43,098 nucleotides of DNA from M55B112 sp964539395 (GCA_964539395.1 CAZIIU010000026.1:1-43098), one strand, 5' to 3'. Counted from the first letter of the stretch, positions 1-9,303 are shown. Numbers and translations: made by a program. The notes: generated by a model not told the origin, from the sequence alone.

Positions 1-170
1 CGCTGAAATTGTTAATACCAGTTCGTTTTCAAACTTTTATATGCGTTGGCCCTGGAAAAATATACGCTGCAAAATCGGACCTGAAAATGTAGTGCCACAA
101 AAATCCCGGTTACTTTAGGGCATTATATGAAAATCTCTAACTTTACAACCTCATAAAATAGGCATCATAA

Positions 171-1505
171 ATGAAAATAGCAGTGATCGGAACAGGTTAT
201 GTCGGACTGGTCTCCGGAACCTGTTTTGCTGAAACCGGCATCCAGGTTACCTGTGTGGATGTTAACGGTAAAAAGATAGAAAACCTGAAAAAAGGAGTGG
301 TTCCAATCTATGAGCCCGGCCTGGAAAGACTTGTTAAAAACAACCTTGAGAAAAAGAGACTCTCATTCTCTACTAGCCTGAAAGATAGCATTATAGATTG
401 CGAAGCAATTTTTATTGCCGTGGGAACGCCACCTAGCGAGGATGGTAGCGCAGACCTTCAGTATGTTATCAATGTCGCCAGGGAAATAGGACGTAATATG
501 ACTGATTACCTTGTTGTCATTACAAAAAGTACGGTACCAATTAACACTTCTGAAAAGGTTAGGGAATCGGTAGCTGATGAGTTGAACAAGCGTGGAGTAA
601 ATATTGAGTTTGATGTAGCTTCTAATCCGGAATTTCTGAAGGAGGGAGCTGCTGTAAACGATTTTCTTAAGCCCGACAGGATTGTTGTCGGAACGGATTC
701 AGAAAGGGCCGAAAAGATTCTTCATCGTCTTTATAAACCCTTCCTTTTAAACGGTCACCCCGTGATCACCATGGATATCCGTTCAGCCGAAATGACAAAA
801 TATGCCGCAAATGCCATGCTGGCTACAAAAATTAGTTTCATGAATGAAATCGCTAATCTCTGCGAAGAGGTGGGAGCCGATGTAAACATGGTCAGAAAAG
901 GAATTGGTTCCGATCCGAGAATCGGTAATAAATTCATCTATCCCGGTGTTGGATATGGCGGTTCATGTTTTCCAAAAGATGTCAAGGCGCTTGTAAGAAC
1001 CGCAAAACAGTACAATACCCCTTTACGAATTCTTCAATCGGTAGAGGATGCTAACGACTACCAGAAGACGGTTATCGGGAAAAAGGTAATATCGCATTTT
1101 GGGGGCTACCTGGACGGAAAACTGATCGCGGTATGGGGGTTGTCATTTAAACCTGAAACTGACGATATGCGGGAGGCACCCTCTCTTGTTATTATCGATA
1201 CACTGCTGAAAGCCGGTGCAGAGGTCACTGCCTATGACCCGGTTGCAGTGGAAGAGGCTCAACGACTTATGGGGAACAAAATCAGGTATGCAAAAGACCG
1301 TCACGAGGCACTTCTGGATGCCCATGCCCTTATAATTGTTACAGAATGGTCGGAATTCAGGATGCCAAATTACAGGATGATGGAAAAGCTCATGAAAGAA
1401 AAGGTTATCTTTGATGGAAGAAACATATATGAACCTTCGGAAATGCTTGAATACGGATTCTCATATTACAGTATCGGCCGAAAACCTTCAATATCCAGGT
1501 CATGA
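171..1505 (+). CDS. ugd: UDP-glucose 6-dehydrogenase
   Basis: Oxidises UDP-glucose to UDP-glucuronate with two NAD+ in the cytoplasm, feeding surface polysaccharide synthesis. The 444-residue length is normal for the family. The N-terminal Rossmann motif GTGYVG is at residues 7-12, the middle domain follows, and the catalytic cysteine lies in GYGGSCFPKD (Cys266). The C-terminal UDP-binding domain contains the WGLSFKPETDDMREAP block. It is the first gene of a six-gene plus-strand run, and its stop overlaps the next start as ATGA, so UDP-glucuronate passes straight to the UDP-xylose synthase encoded next. The 170 bases upstream hold no gene I can recognise and no convincing promoter box. Family assignment is firm; the polysaccharide served is not visible here. 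Confidence 0.96.
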   Translation: MKIAVIGTGYVGLVSGTCFAETGIQVTCVDVNGKKIENLKKGVVPIYEPGLERLVKNNLEKKRLSFSTSLKDSIIDCEAIFIAVGTPPSEDGSADLQYVINVAREIGRNMTDYLVVITKSTVPINTSEKVRESVADELNKRGVNIEFDVASNPEFLKEGAAVNDFLKPDRIVVGTDSERAEKILHRLYKPFLLNGHPVITMDIRSAEMTKYAANAMLATKISFMNEIANLCEEVGADVNMVRKGIGSDPRIGNKFIYPGVGYGGSCFPKDVKALVRTAKQYNTPLRILQSVEDANDYQKTVIGKKVISHFGGYLDGKLIAVWGLSFKPETDDMREAPSLVIIDTLLKAGAEVTAYDPVAVEEAQRLMGNKIRYAKDRHEALLDAHALIIVTEWSEFRMPNYRMMEKLMKEKVIFDGRNIYEPSEMLEYGFSYYSIGRKPSISRS

Positions 1506-2461
1506 AACGAATACTCGTAACAGGAGGAGCAGGATTCATTGGATCACATCTGTGTGAACGACTTCTGAAAGATGGCAATGACGTAATCTGCCTCGACAAC
1601 TTCTTTACAGGCAGCAAAAAAAATGTTGTGCATCTGCTCGACTACCCTTACTTCGAACTGGTCAGGCACGATGTTATACAAACCTATTATGCCGAAGTTG
1701 ACGAAATATACAACCTGGCCTGCCCTGCCTCTCCAATCCACTACCAGTATAACCCCATCAAAACAGTAAAAACTTCAGTGATGGGCGCCATCAACATGCT
1801 GGGACTGGCCAAACGTATCAAAGCAAGGGTATTGCAAGCATCTACAAGCGAGGTCTATGGTGATCCGGATATTCACCCCCAACCCGAATCATACTGGGGT
1901 CGTGTAAATCCCGTTGGCAAGCGTTCCTGCTATGATGAGGGAAAAAGGTGCGCCGAAACACTGTTCATGGACTATCATATTCAAAACCAGGTTAAGATCA
2001 AGATCGTTAGGATTTTCAATACATATGGTCCCAAGATGCATCCAAACGACGGACGAGTGGTTTCCAACTTCATAATGCAGGCACTTCAAAATCGCAATAT
2101 AACGATCTATGGAGATGGAACTCAGACACGAAGCTTTCAGTACGTGGATGACCTCATCGATGCCCTGTTAAGGATGATGAACACCCCGGATGCTGTAACC
2201 GGACCCGTAAATATTGGAAATCCGGATGAGTTTACCATCCTGGAACTGGCTCAAAAGATTATTGACCTCACGGGTTCCTCTTCCAAAATTATATATGAAC
2301 CTTTGCCCGATGATGATCCCGTGCAGCGACAACCCGATATCTCCCTGGCAAGGGAACTACTAAACGGCTGGAGCCCGCATGTCCGACTGGAGGATGGTCT
2401 TAAACATACCATAAAATACTTCGATGAAACCATCGTAAAGAATTCAAGTCACAAACCATGA
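1502..2461 (+). CDS. uxs: UDP-glucuronate decarboxylase (UDP-xylose synthase)
   Basis: Extended short-chain dehydrogenase/reductase that decarboxylates UDP-glucuronate to UDP-xylose with bound NAD+. Residues 8-14 carry the GGAGFIG nucleotide motif, Thr115/Ser116 sit in the STSEVYGDP block, and Tyr144 and Lys148 form the YxxxK catalytic pair in SCYDEGKRCAE. The sequence around NLACPASPIHYQYNPIKT and the 319-residue length fit UXS better than the related dTDP-glucose 4,6-dehydratase RfbB, which is usually longer. The start codon overlaps the ugd stop by four bases, implying translational coupling. Context agrees: the product of ugd is the substrate. The rhamnose genes follow, and a reader could mistake this gene for rfbB; I consider that less likely. 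Confidence 0.9.
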   Translation: MKRILVTGGAGFIGSHLCERLLKDGNDVICLDNFFTGSKKNVVHLLDYPYFELVRHDVIQTYYAEVDEIYNLACPASPIHYQYNPIKTVKTSVMGAINMLGLAKRIKARVLQASTSEVYGDPDIHPQPESYWGRVNPVGKRSCYDEGKRCAETLFMDYHIQNQVKIKIVRIFNTYGPKMHPNDGRVVSNFIMQALQNRNITIYGDGTQTRSFQYVDDLIDALLRMMNTPDAVTGPVNIGNPDEFTILELAQKIIDLTGSSSKIIYEPLPDDDPVQRQPDISLARELLNGWSPHVRLEDGLKHTIKYFDETIVKNSSHKP

Positions 2462-2489
2462 TAAGAGTACCTATCAAAATACCAAGAAT

Positions 2490-3377
2490 ATGAAAGGAAT
2501 CATCCTGGCCGGAGGATCCGGTACAAGACTATACCCGATTACGAAAAGTATCTCAAAACAGATTATACCTGTATATGATAAACCTATGATCTATTATCCG
2601 CTCTCAGTGCTGATGCTTGCCGGGATCAGGGAAATACTTATCATCTCCACCCCAGACGACCTTCACCTCTACCAGGAATTACTGGGCGACGGGCATCACC
2701 TGGGCCTCGATTTTACATATGCCATTCAGCCCTCCCCCGACGGACTGGCACAGGCCTTCCTCATTGGCGAAGACTTTATCGGTAATGAGGCGGCATGCCT
2801 GATCCTCGGTGATAATATATTCTATGGTCATGGTTTTGAAAGCACCCTCCTCAATGCTGCATCATACACAGATAGTGCCACAGTATTTGGGTATTATGTA
2901 AACGATCCTGAGCGCTATGGAGTTGTCGAATTTAACGACCATGGAGAGGTTATCAGCCTCGAAGAGAAACCTCAAAAACCAAAATCCAACTACGCGGTCA
3001 CCGGCCTCTACTTTTACACAAATGATGTGATCGAAAAAGCCAAGTCACTCAAACCATCGGCCAGAGGAGAATTGGAAATTACCGATCTGAACCGCCTCTA
3101 CCTGGAAGAAAACAGGCTCAACGTTAAGATCATGGGACGGGGAATGGCCTGGCTCGACACCGGCACGCCTGAAAGCCTCCTGCAGGCATCAAGCTATATC
3201 TATACAGTGGAAAAGCGGCAGGGACTCAAAATCTCCTGTATTGAGGAGATAGCTTATAAGAAGAAATTTATCGATAAAAAACAACTGCTGAATCTGGCAG
3301 AAGGCCTGAAAAAAAGCGCTTATGGCCAGTACCTTTTCATCGTGGCCAACGAAAGAACTTTTACCTTCAATACCTAA
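2490..3377 (+). CDS. rfbA: glucose-1-phosphate thymidylyltransferase
   Basis: Catalyses dTTP + glucose-1-phosphate to dTDP-glucose, the first step of dTDP-L-rhamnose synthesis. The 295-residue protein starts with the nucleotidyltransferase signature GGSGTRLYPIT at residues 8-18, followed by KQIIPVYDKPMIYYPLS, and has the metal-binding LGDNIFYG block and the EEKPQKPKSNYAVTGLYFY sugar-site block typical of RmlA. It lies 28 bases after the UDP-xylose synthase and 5 bases before rfbC. Glucose-1-phosphate could be supplied by the phosphohexomutase at the end of the same operon. Its product is the substrate of RfbB, which is missing from this window. Confidence 0.96.
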   Translation: MKGIILAGGSGTRLYPITKSISKQIIPVYDKPMIYYPLSVLMLAGIREILIISTPDDLHLYQELLGDGHHLGLDFTYAIQPSPDGLAQAFLIGEDFIGNEAACLILGDNIFYGHGFESTLLNAASYTDSATVFGYYVNDPERYGVVEFNDHGEVISLEEKPQKPKSNYAVTGLYFYTNDVIEKAKSLKPSARGELEITDLNRLYLEENRLNVKIMGRGMAWLDTGTPESLLQASSYIYTVEKRQGLKISCIEEIAYKKKFIDKKQLLNLAEGLKKSAYGQYLFIVANERTFTFNT

Positions 3378-3382
3378 TTATA

Positions 3383-3925
3383 ATGACCATCACGAAAACC
3401 GCGATAGAGGGTCTTTTGATCATCAAGCCGTCTGTTTATGAAGACAAACGTGGCTATTTCTTCGAAAGTTACAATGAACATGCCTTTGCAGAAGCAGGTA
3501 TCAACTACCGGTTTGTTCAGGACAACCAGTCACGTTCATCCAATGGTGTTATCCGTGGTCTGCATATGCAAAAATCACCCCACGAACAAGCCAAGCTTAT
3601 TCGTGTTCTCGAGGGAACAGTGTTCGATGTGGCGGTGGATCTTAGAAGAGACTCTGCCACTTTCGGACAGTGGTATGGCATGGAACTGAGTGCTGATAAC
3701 CGTTTGCAAATGCTGGTGCCCAAAGGCTGTTGTCACGGCTTCTCCGTATTAAGTAAATCTGCCACCGTGTTTTATAAGTGCGACGATTTTTATCATCCCG
3801 AAACCGAGACCGGCATCAGGTACAATGATCCCGATCTACTAATTAACTGGAAGATTCCTGAAAAGAAGGTTAAGGTTTCCGATAAAGATATGAAGTTGCC
3901 TTTCCTGAAAGATTATGATCGCTGA
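3383..3925 (+). CDS. rfbC: dTDP-4-dehydrorhamnose 3,5-epimerase
   Basis: Cupin-fold epimerase that inverts C3 and C5 of dTDP-4-keto-6-deoxyglucose on the way to dTDP-L-rhamnose. At 180 residues it has the usual size. Family active-site residues are present: His61 in RGLHMQ, Lys71 in the QAKLIRVLEG strand, and Tyr131 at the start of YKCDDFYHPE. The motif PKGCCHGF is also typical (the more common form is PxGFAHGF, so the double Cys is a mild variation). It starts 5 bases after rfbA and stops just before rfbD, so it is co-transcribed with the other rhamnose genes. Confidence 0.96.
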   Translation: MTITKTAIEGLLIIKPSVYEDKRGYFFESYNEHAFAEAGINYRFVQDNQSRSSNGVIRGLHMQKSPHEQAKLIRVLEGTVFDVAVDLRRDSATFGQWYGMELSADNRLQMLVPKGCCHGFSVLSKSATVFYKCDDFYHPETETGIRYNDPDLLINWKIPEKKVKVSDKDMKLPFLKDYDR

Positions 3926-3926
3926 A

Positions 3927-4850
3927 ATGAAAAAAAAAATTATCGTTACAGGTGCAAACGGACAACTGGGATCAGAAATAAAAAAGATTTCCGGATCAGA
4001 ACCGTATGACTTTAAATTTACCGATGTTGATACGCTCGATCTGACCAGAAAGAAAGCGGCTTTCACTTATATGGACTTAGCTGAACCGGATGTGATAGTC
4101 AATTGTGCCGCATATACCGCAGTTGACAAGGCAGAAACAGATTGGGAGAAAGCTGAACTGATCAACAAAGGGGTTCCCGAGATGCTGTCTGAATATGGGG
4201 AGGGATCGGGTTGCCGGATCATACATATCTCCACCGATTATGTCTTTAAAGGCAACTTACCCCGCCCACTCAGGGAGGATGATCCCACCCAACCGGAAAG
4301 CAGGTACGGCCGGTCCAAAGTCCTGGGCGAGCAGGCGATCCTGAATTATAGTAATTCCATGGTTTTACGAACATCGTGGCTCTATTCTGTTTATGGGAAT
4401 AACTTTGTAAAATCGATGATCAGGCTTCTCAATGAGAGAGACGAACTGAAGGTAGTCTATGACCAGATAGGCACACCTACCTGGGCAGCTGACCTTGCAG
4501 CAGCAATCATGACCATCATTGGTGCTGATAATAAATCTATCACTAGGGATGACAAACAACCAGCTACTGGAGGCAGACCGGACCAACAAACGAGCAGATT
4601 CCCAAATTCAGGAATCTTTCACTATTCAAATGAAGGAATCGCATCCTGGTACGACTTTGCATTGGAAATTAAGGAATTCTACGGGATCGATTGTAAAATT
4701 ATACCCATTGAAACAAAAGATTATCCTCTCCCTGCTCCCAGACCAGCCTATGCCGTATTGAGCAAGGAGAAGATCAAAAGGCAGTTCGGACTGGAAATTC
4801 CCCACTGGAAAGCCAGTCTGAAGAGTTGCTTGAAAATATTGAACCGGTAA
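3927..4850 (+). CDS. rfbD: dTDP-4-dehydrorhamnose reductase
   Basis: Reduces dTDP-4-keto-L-rhamnose to dTDP-L-rhamnose using NAD(P)H. I chose the ATG at 3927 because it gives the usual N-terminus (MKKKIIVTGANGQLG) one base after the rfbC stop; an in-frame ATG at 3915 would overlap rfbC by 11 bases. Visible features are the GANGQLG nucleotide motif, the STDYVFKG block and the YGRSK catalytic YxxxK. A stretch around positions 4525-4600 encodes a polar insertion rich in Asp, Lys, Gln and Thr that is longer than in typical RmlD proteins, probably a surface loop. The stop is immediately followed by the start of the phosphohexomutase gene. Confidence 0.94.
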   Translation: MKKKIIVTGANGQLGSEIKKISGSEPYDFKFTDVDTLDLTRKKAAFTYMDLAEPDVIVNCAAYTAVDKAETDWEKAELINKGVPEMLSEYGEGSGCRIIHISTDYVFKGNLPRPLREDDPTQPESRYGRSKVLGEQAILNYSNSMVLRTSWLYSVYGNNFVKSMIRLLNERDELKVVYDQIGTPTWAADLAAAIMTIIGADNKSITRDDKQPATGGRPDQQTSRFPNSGIFHYSNEGIASWYDFALEIKEFYGIDCKIIPIETKDYPLPAPRPAYAVLSKEKIKRQFGLEIPHWKASLKSCLKILNR

Positions 4851-6608
4851 ATGACACATATCATGGGAAAAAATGAATTATTGGCAAAGGTGAAGGCAAC
4901 TGCACAACAGTGGCTCGATGCAACCATCGATGATAATACCAGGCAAAAGATCATCCACATGCTCGAAAACGATGAATATGAGCTGATTGACAGTTTTTAT
5001 AAAGTCCTTGAGTTCGGAACCGGTGGTCTCAGAGGTATCATGGGTACCGGAACGAACCGGATGAATATTTATACCGTTGGCATGGCAACACAGGGACTCT
5101 GCAATTACCTGATGAAGGAATTCGGTCACCTCGAACAGATCAGTGCCGTGATCGCGTACGATTGCCGGAACAACAGCCCGCTATTCGCCAGAACGACCGC
5201 CGATGTGTTCACTGCCAACGGGATCAGGGCATACCTCTTCGACGATTTACGGCCTACACCCGAATTGAGTTTCGCCATCAGGGAACTAAAGTGCCAGACC
5301 GGGATCGTGATAACCGCCTCCCATAATCCAAAAGAGTACAACGGCTACAAAGCCTACTGGGAAGATGGAGGACAAATTATTAGCCCGCATGATGTGAATA
5401 TCGTGGAGGAGGTGAAGAAAATAGGATCAATCAATGATGTTAAATTTAATGGTGATCCGGCAAACATTGTAATGATCGGAAAAGAGACGGATGAAAAATT
5501 CCTGGAGCAATCGCTTTCCAAAGCACTGAATCTTGATCTGATCGAAAAGCATTCCGATATAAAGATCGTCTTTACTCCTATACATGGTACGGCAGTATAT
5601 CTCGTGCCAGAAGCACTGAAAAGACTCGGTTTTAAGAATATTTACAATGTTCCTGAACAGGATGTGGTAAGTGGTGATTTTCCTACGGTAATATCACCCA
5701 ACCCGGAGGAATCAGCCGCACTCGACATGGCCCTTAAAAGGGCCGATGAGGTGGGCGCAGACATGGTGATGGCAACCGACCCTGATAGCGACCGGGTTGG
5801 AATCGCAGTAAGAAATAACCAGGGAAAACTGGTGCTCCTAAACGGTAACCAGACTGCAGTGCTGCTCACCTACTATCTTCTTTCACAGTGGAATGCCCGG
5901 GGCATGCTTCAGGGGAAGGAGTTCATGGCAAAAACCATTGTTACAACTGAGCTCTTAGCAGAAATTTATGAAAACTATAATATCATCTGGTTCGATGTAC
6001 TTACTGGTTTTAAATATATTGCCGATATGATCAGGAAGTATGAGGGTGAACTCACCTTTATCGGGGGTGGCGAAGAGAGCTATGGATTCATGATCGGTGA
6101 TTTCGTACGCGACAAAGACGCTGTAACTACATGTACCATGCTTTCTGAGATCGCAGCCTGGGCAAGGGACCAGGGTAAAAGCATGTACGAGCTGTTGCTT
6201 GATATCTACCGCGAATACTCTTTCTACAAGGAATCACTGGTTTCAATTTACCGGCAGGGCAAGGAAGGGGCCGAAGAGATTGCTGCAATGATGGAAAACT
6301 TCAGAAGATATCCTCCAAAAACCATCGATAAATCGGAAGTAGCTGAAATCAGGGATTACTTGCTGCAAAAAGCAATTGATTTGAGAAGCGGCCGGGAACG
6401 AAAAATCGACCTTCCGAAATCCAATGTGCTGCAATTCATCACCGACAATGGCACAAAAGTAAGCATTCGCCCCTCGGGAACAGAACCCAAGATCAAATTT
6501 TACTTCAGCGTAAAGGATACCTTATTGTCAGGCGAGGAATTTGAGCAGTTGAGCGCCAAAGCCGATAGAAGGATTGAAATGATCAAGGATGAACTAAAAC
6601 TAAGGTAG
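4851..6608 (+). CDS. phosphohexomutase (phosphoglucomutase/phosphomannomutase family)
   Basis: Alpha-D-phosphohexomutase superfamily enzyme interconverting hexose 6- and 1-phosphates; as the last gene of a dTDP-rhamnose/UDP-xylose operon it plausibly makes the glucose-1-phosphate used by RfbA. The phosphoserine loop TASHNPKEYNGYK places the catalytic serine at residue 157. The metal loop DPDSDRVG, the sugar-recognition loop GGGEESYG and the phosphate-binding loop RPSGTEPKIKFY follow in the normal order. The length of 585 residues fits the long bacterial PgcA-like subgroup. The start at 4851 abuts the rfbD stop; ATG at 4863 is an alternative. Substrate preference (glucose or mannose) cannot be decided from sequence alone. 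Confidence 0.93.
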   Translation: MTHIMGKNELLAKVKATAQQWLDATIDDNTRQKIIHMLENDEYELIDSFYKVLEFGTGGLRGIMGTGTNRMNIYTVGMATQGLCNYLMKEFGHLEQISAVIAYDCRNNSPLFARTTADVFTANGIRAYLFDDLRPTPELSFAIRELKCQTGIVITASHNPKEYNGYKAYWEDGGQIISPHDVNIVEEVKKIGSINDVKFNGDPANIVMIGKETDEKFLEQSLSKALNLDLIEKHSDIKIVFTPIHGTAVYLVPEALKRLGFKNIYNVPEQDVVSGDFPTVISPNPEESAALDMALKRADEVGADMVMATDPDSDRVGIAVRNNQGKLVLLNGNQTAVLLTYYLLSQWNARGMLQGKEFMAKTIVTTELLAEIYENYNIIWFDVLTGFKYIADMIRKYEGELTFIGGGEESYGFMIGDFVRDKDAVTTCTMLSEIAAWARDQGKSMYELLLDIYREYSFYKESLVSIYRQGKEGAEEIAAMMENFRRYPPKTIDKSEVAEIRDYLLQKAIDLRSGRERKIDLPKSNVLQFITDNGTKVSIRPSGTEPKIKFYFSVKDTLLSGEEFEQLSAKADRRIEMIKDELKLR

Positions 6609-6710
6609 CGAAGGAATCGGTCTGTATCCCGAATCTGCCTAAAAATGAACTATTCTTTACAAATTGCAATAGTTTAGTCAGTTTAAATTGAAACGTAAAC
6701 AGGAAGAATT

Positions 6711-7127
6711 ATGAAATCGTACAACAAGGAACTCTGGTTTGAAATCAATGCGAGGCGTGAGCTGATTAATATTACTCATATGGTGAATCAGTGCCTGTCG
6801 GAAAGCGGAATAAGAGAGGGTCTCTGTCTTGTAAATGCAATGCATATCTCAGCCTCCGTATTTATAAATGATGATGAGCCGGGTCTGCATCACGATTTTG
6901 AGGTGTGGCTCGAGAAGCTTGCCCCGGAAAAACCATACGACCAATACCGTCATAACGGCTATGAGGACAATGCCGATGCGCACCTGAAAAGGACCATCAT
7001 GGGCCGTGAGGTAGTGGTTGCCGTTACAGAAGGTAAACTGCATTTCGGTCCGTGGGAACAGATCTTCTATGGCGAGTTTGATGGTAAACGCAGAAAACGG
7101 GTGCTGGTTAAGATCATCGGAGAGTAG
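6711..7127 (+). CDS. YjbQ/UPF0047 family protein (secondary thiamine-phosphate synthase-like)
   Basis: Small cytoplasmic protein of the YjbQ family, 138 residues, the normal length. Conserved blocks are visible: a histidine-containing strand near residues 43-47 (NAMHIS), the NDDEPG segment, the DNADAHLKR block near residues 82-90 with the invariant Asp and His, and GPWEQIFYGEFDG near the C-terminus. Members are annotated as secondary thiamine-phosphate synthases because of weak complementation in E. coli; the physiological role is unresolved. It lies about 100 bases behind the sugar-nucleotide operon, so it may have its own promoter, and it converges on the helicase gene with only 16 bases between stops and no evident terminator. 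Confidence 0.88.
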   Translation: MKSYNKELWFEINARRELINITHMVNQCLSESGIREGLCLVNAMHISASVFINDDEPGLHHDFEVWLEKLAPEKPYDQYRHNGYEDNADAHLKRTIMGREVVVAVTEGKLHFGPWEQIFYGEFDGKRRKRVLVKIIGE

Positions 7128-7143
7128 AGGATAACCTTAAGAT

Positions 7144-8583
7144 CTAAAACCCATCCCTCGTGGGGGTATCATCCGTAAAAAAGAGTTCGGAGAAATTCAC
7201 AAGGTATAATTTTTTCGTTGCACGTGTGAACGCGGTGTAGAGCCAGCGCAGGTTATCGAGCGAAATCATATCTTCTGTAAAATAACCCAGGTCAAGAAAG
7301 ACCGATTTCCACTGTCCGCCCTGTGCCTTATGACATGTAACCGCATAGGCGAATTTCACCTGGAGAGCATTGAAGTAACGGTCCTTCATGATCTGTTCCG
7401 ACCTCTTTTTCCTGTTAGTCAGTTCAGGATAATCCTCCAGAATCTTCTGGTAGAGATTACGTTGATCCTCAACAGGAAGCGAAGGTCCCTCAACATCCAG
7501 AACATCCAACATGATCTTCGCCTCAACCACAATATAGTCATAGTCGATCAGCAAAAGTTCCACATCAGCATACCTCATACCGTAAATCTCCTCAAAGCCA
7601 ATCACACGTTCAATCCTTGCAATATCACCATTGGCGATGAAATCGATCTTTCCATCCGGATCTTTCCAAAAGTAGTTATTCTTAACCACCATCAGCAGGT
7701 CTCCCCTGCTGATCTGCTCTTCCCTCCAAAGAATCTGACTGCGGATTCCGGCATTAAACCTGTTTGCACGCTTGTTTGAACGTGTTACAACAATGGTCTC
7801 CTCCTCACCGTAAAAATCATAGGCAGAGCCGAGATGCTCCAGTAGTTCGGCCCCTCCCACCCTTTCCACATCCTGAAAACCATTTACGCTCAGTGCAGGG
7901 AAATTATAGCGCTCAGCAGAGATATTGCTCCTGATAACCGTTGCATTCATTAAAATTCCCGAATCCTGTTCATGTCTTACTATATCGGTAAGTACAACCT
8001 CCTTTGCAGCGTAACCGAAAGATTCCAGCACCCGCTTGTCGAGAGCAGGACTAATGTCAAGTCCCACTGGCGGCAACTGGGCCGTATCTCCAATCATAAT
8101 GAGCCGGCAATTGGAACCGCTTTCAATGTATTGTATCAGATCAGATAAAAGATTACCTGTGCCAAATACTGAATCTGATGCCGAGTGTCCGATCATTGAA
8201 GCCTCATCAATAATGAAATAAGTGTTTTTATGCATGTTCTGGTCGAGCACAAAAACACCGAGACCGTCACTTCCTGACTTCTGCCTGTATATTTTCTTAT
8301 GAATGGTCCACGCAGGATGACCTGTATACGCGTACATCACCTTGGCAGCTCTTCCAGTTGGGGCCAGAAGAACTGACCGTGAACCCGACTCTTTGAGTGT
8401 TCTTACAAGAGAGTTAACAATGGTAGTTTTTCCTGTACCGGCATATCCCTTCACAAGAAATATCTCCCTGCTGTTTCCTGAGGATATAAAAACTGCCAGA
8501 GAATTAATCAGCATCTCCTGACTCGCTGTTGGTTGAAAGTCAAGATTATCAAGTAACCTGGATGCAAGATAATTTATGGCCAT
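7144..8583 (-). CDS. RecD-like superfamily 1 DNA helicase
   Basis: Predicted ATP-dependent DNA helicase of the RecD/Dda type in superfamily 1. The 479-residue chain starts almost directly with the motor: Walker A GYAGTGKTT at residues 46-54, Walker B FIIDEAS, motif III GDTAQLPPVG, a C-terminal TCHKAQGGQWKSVFLDL block and motif VI YTAFTRATKKLYLV. The N-terminal domain found in RecD2 helicases is missing, so it is a compact form common in Bacteroidota. It stands alone on the minus strand, with no RecB or RecC homologue nearby, so it is not the RecBCD alpha subunit in the strict sense. The role is probably in DNA repair or replication restart; this is inference. Confidence 0.9.
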   Translation of the reverse strand: MAINYLASRLLDNLDFQPTASQEMLINSLAVFISSGNSREIFLVKGYAGTGKTTIVNSLVRTLKESGSRSVLLAPTGRAAKVMYAYTGHPAWTIHKKIYRQKSGSDGLGVFVLDQNMHKNTYFIIDEASMIGHSASDSVFGTGNLLSDLIQYIESGSNCRLIMIGDTAQLPPVGLDISPALDKRVLESFGYAAKEVVLTDIVRHEQDSGILMNATVIRSNISAERYNFPALSVNGFQDVERVGGAELLEHLGSAYDFYGEEETIVVTRSNKRANRFNAGIRSQILWREEQISRGDLLMVVKNNYFWKDPDGKIDFIANGDIARIERVIGFEEIYGMRYADVELLLIDYDYIVVEAKIMLDVLDVEGPSLPVEDQRNLYQKILEDYPELTNRKKRSEQIMKDRYFNALQVKFAYAVTCHKAQGGQWKSVFLDLGYFTEDMISLDNLRWLYTAFTRATKKLYLVNFSELFFTDDTPTRDGF

Positions 8584-8610
8584 TGATTTGAATAAAAGGT
8601 AAAATTAAAA

Positions 8611-8639
8611 TTTATAATTTGTTTTTTTTGCTAAATTTG
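8611..8639 (+). promoter_or_regulatory. candidate promoter for the 8668 gene
   Basis: The sequence TAAATTTG at 8632-8639 matches the Bacteroidota -7 box TAnnTTTG and lies about 29 bases before the ATG. The -33 element is poor: only TTTA at 8611-8614 with a 17-base spacer. Assignment rests mainly on the -7 box and its position in the divergent intergenic region. Confidence 0.35.
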
Positions 8640-8667
8640 TGCGCAAACACTTAAATATAAGTTCCCC

Positions 8668-9303
8668 ATGAAAAAAGTAATTCAGCCGTTATTGATCATC
8701 TCAATTATTGTTCTAGGGTACCTTATCGTCGAAAGCATTATGCGACCCATACGTTTCCAGCGAGAGGTGGAAGAAAGAGAACAGGCCACTATCGAAAGGC
8801 TGAAAGATATTCGAGAGGCTCAAAAAGCATTTAAAGATGTACATAAAAGGTATACAGGTAGCTTTGATACGCTGAAAACTTTCCTCAGGCAGGATTCTTT
8901 CACCGTAATTAAAGCAATCGGTACAATACCTGAAGAATGGCTCGACGAACTTGGTCTGGAAAAGGCAAGGGAGAAAGCCATTAAAGAGGAGGTTATTATC
9001 AGGGAAACCTCAAAACGCTCAGTCATGGACTCACTTTTTGGACATTCTTACCCGATAGATTCCATGGTGTACATACCATACACAAATGGAAAGAAATTTG
9101 AAATCGAAGCGAATGAAATTGAGACCTCCTCCAGGCTTGTTGCCCAGGTTGTTGAGGTGAAGTGTTATTATGAGGACCTGCTGCAGGGGCTCAATGAACA
9201 GCTTGTAATAAACTATACAGATCAAAGAGTTACATTAACCGGGTTCCCCGGAATTAAATTCGGCTCCTTGGAAGAGGGTACACTTACCGGAAATTGGGAG
9301 TAG
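8668..9303 (+). CDS. membrane-anchored protein of unknown function, pilin-like topology
   Basis: I do not recognise a named family. The 211-residue protein has one N-terminal membrane segment (about residues 7-24), then a charged helix (about 27-60) with the pattern RLKDIREAQKAFKDVHKRYT followed by SFDTLKTFL. That helix-to-loop pattern resembles type IV pilin and type II secretion pseudopilin stems. The prepilin peptidase motif with GFTLIE is absent. The rest (about 90-211) is soluble and probably periplasmic, with predicted beta strands. It is the first of three plus-strand genes; the next encodes an actin-fold-like DUF3822 protein and starts 18 bases downstream. Co-transcription with that gene and rsmD is likely. 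Confidence 0.75.
   Translation: MKKVIQPLLIISIIVLGYLIVESIMRPIRFQREVEEREQATIERLKDIREAQKAFKDVHKRYTGSFDTLKTFLRQDSFTVIKAIGTIPEEWLDELGLEKAREKAIKEEVIIRETSKRSVMDSLFGHSYPIDSMVYIPYTNGKKFEIEANEIETSSRLVAQVVEVKCYYEDLLQGLNEQLVINYTDQRVTLTGFPGIKFGSLEEGTLTGNWE

Noticed and set aside
1..170. Possible tail of an upstream gene or a promoter before ugd
   Set aside because: All frames are broken by stops and no TAnnTTTG box with a -33 partner is present; TACTTTAG at 111-118 is only a partial match.
1502..2461. Reading this gene as rfbB (dTDP-glucose 4,6-dehydratase)
   Set aside because: The CPASPIHYQYNPIKT block, the 319-residue length and the overlap with ugd fit UDP-xylose synthase better; the rhamnose neighbours alone are not enough.
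7144..8583. Helicase as the RecD subunit of an exonuclease V complex
   Set aside because: No recB or recC homologue is nearby, the N-terminal RecD domain is missing, and the length is only 479 residues.
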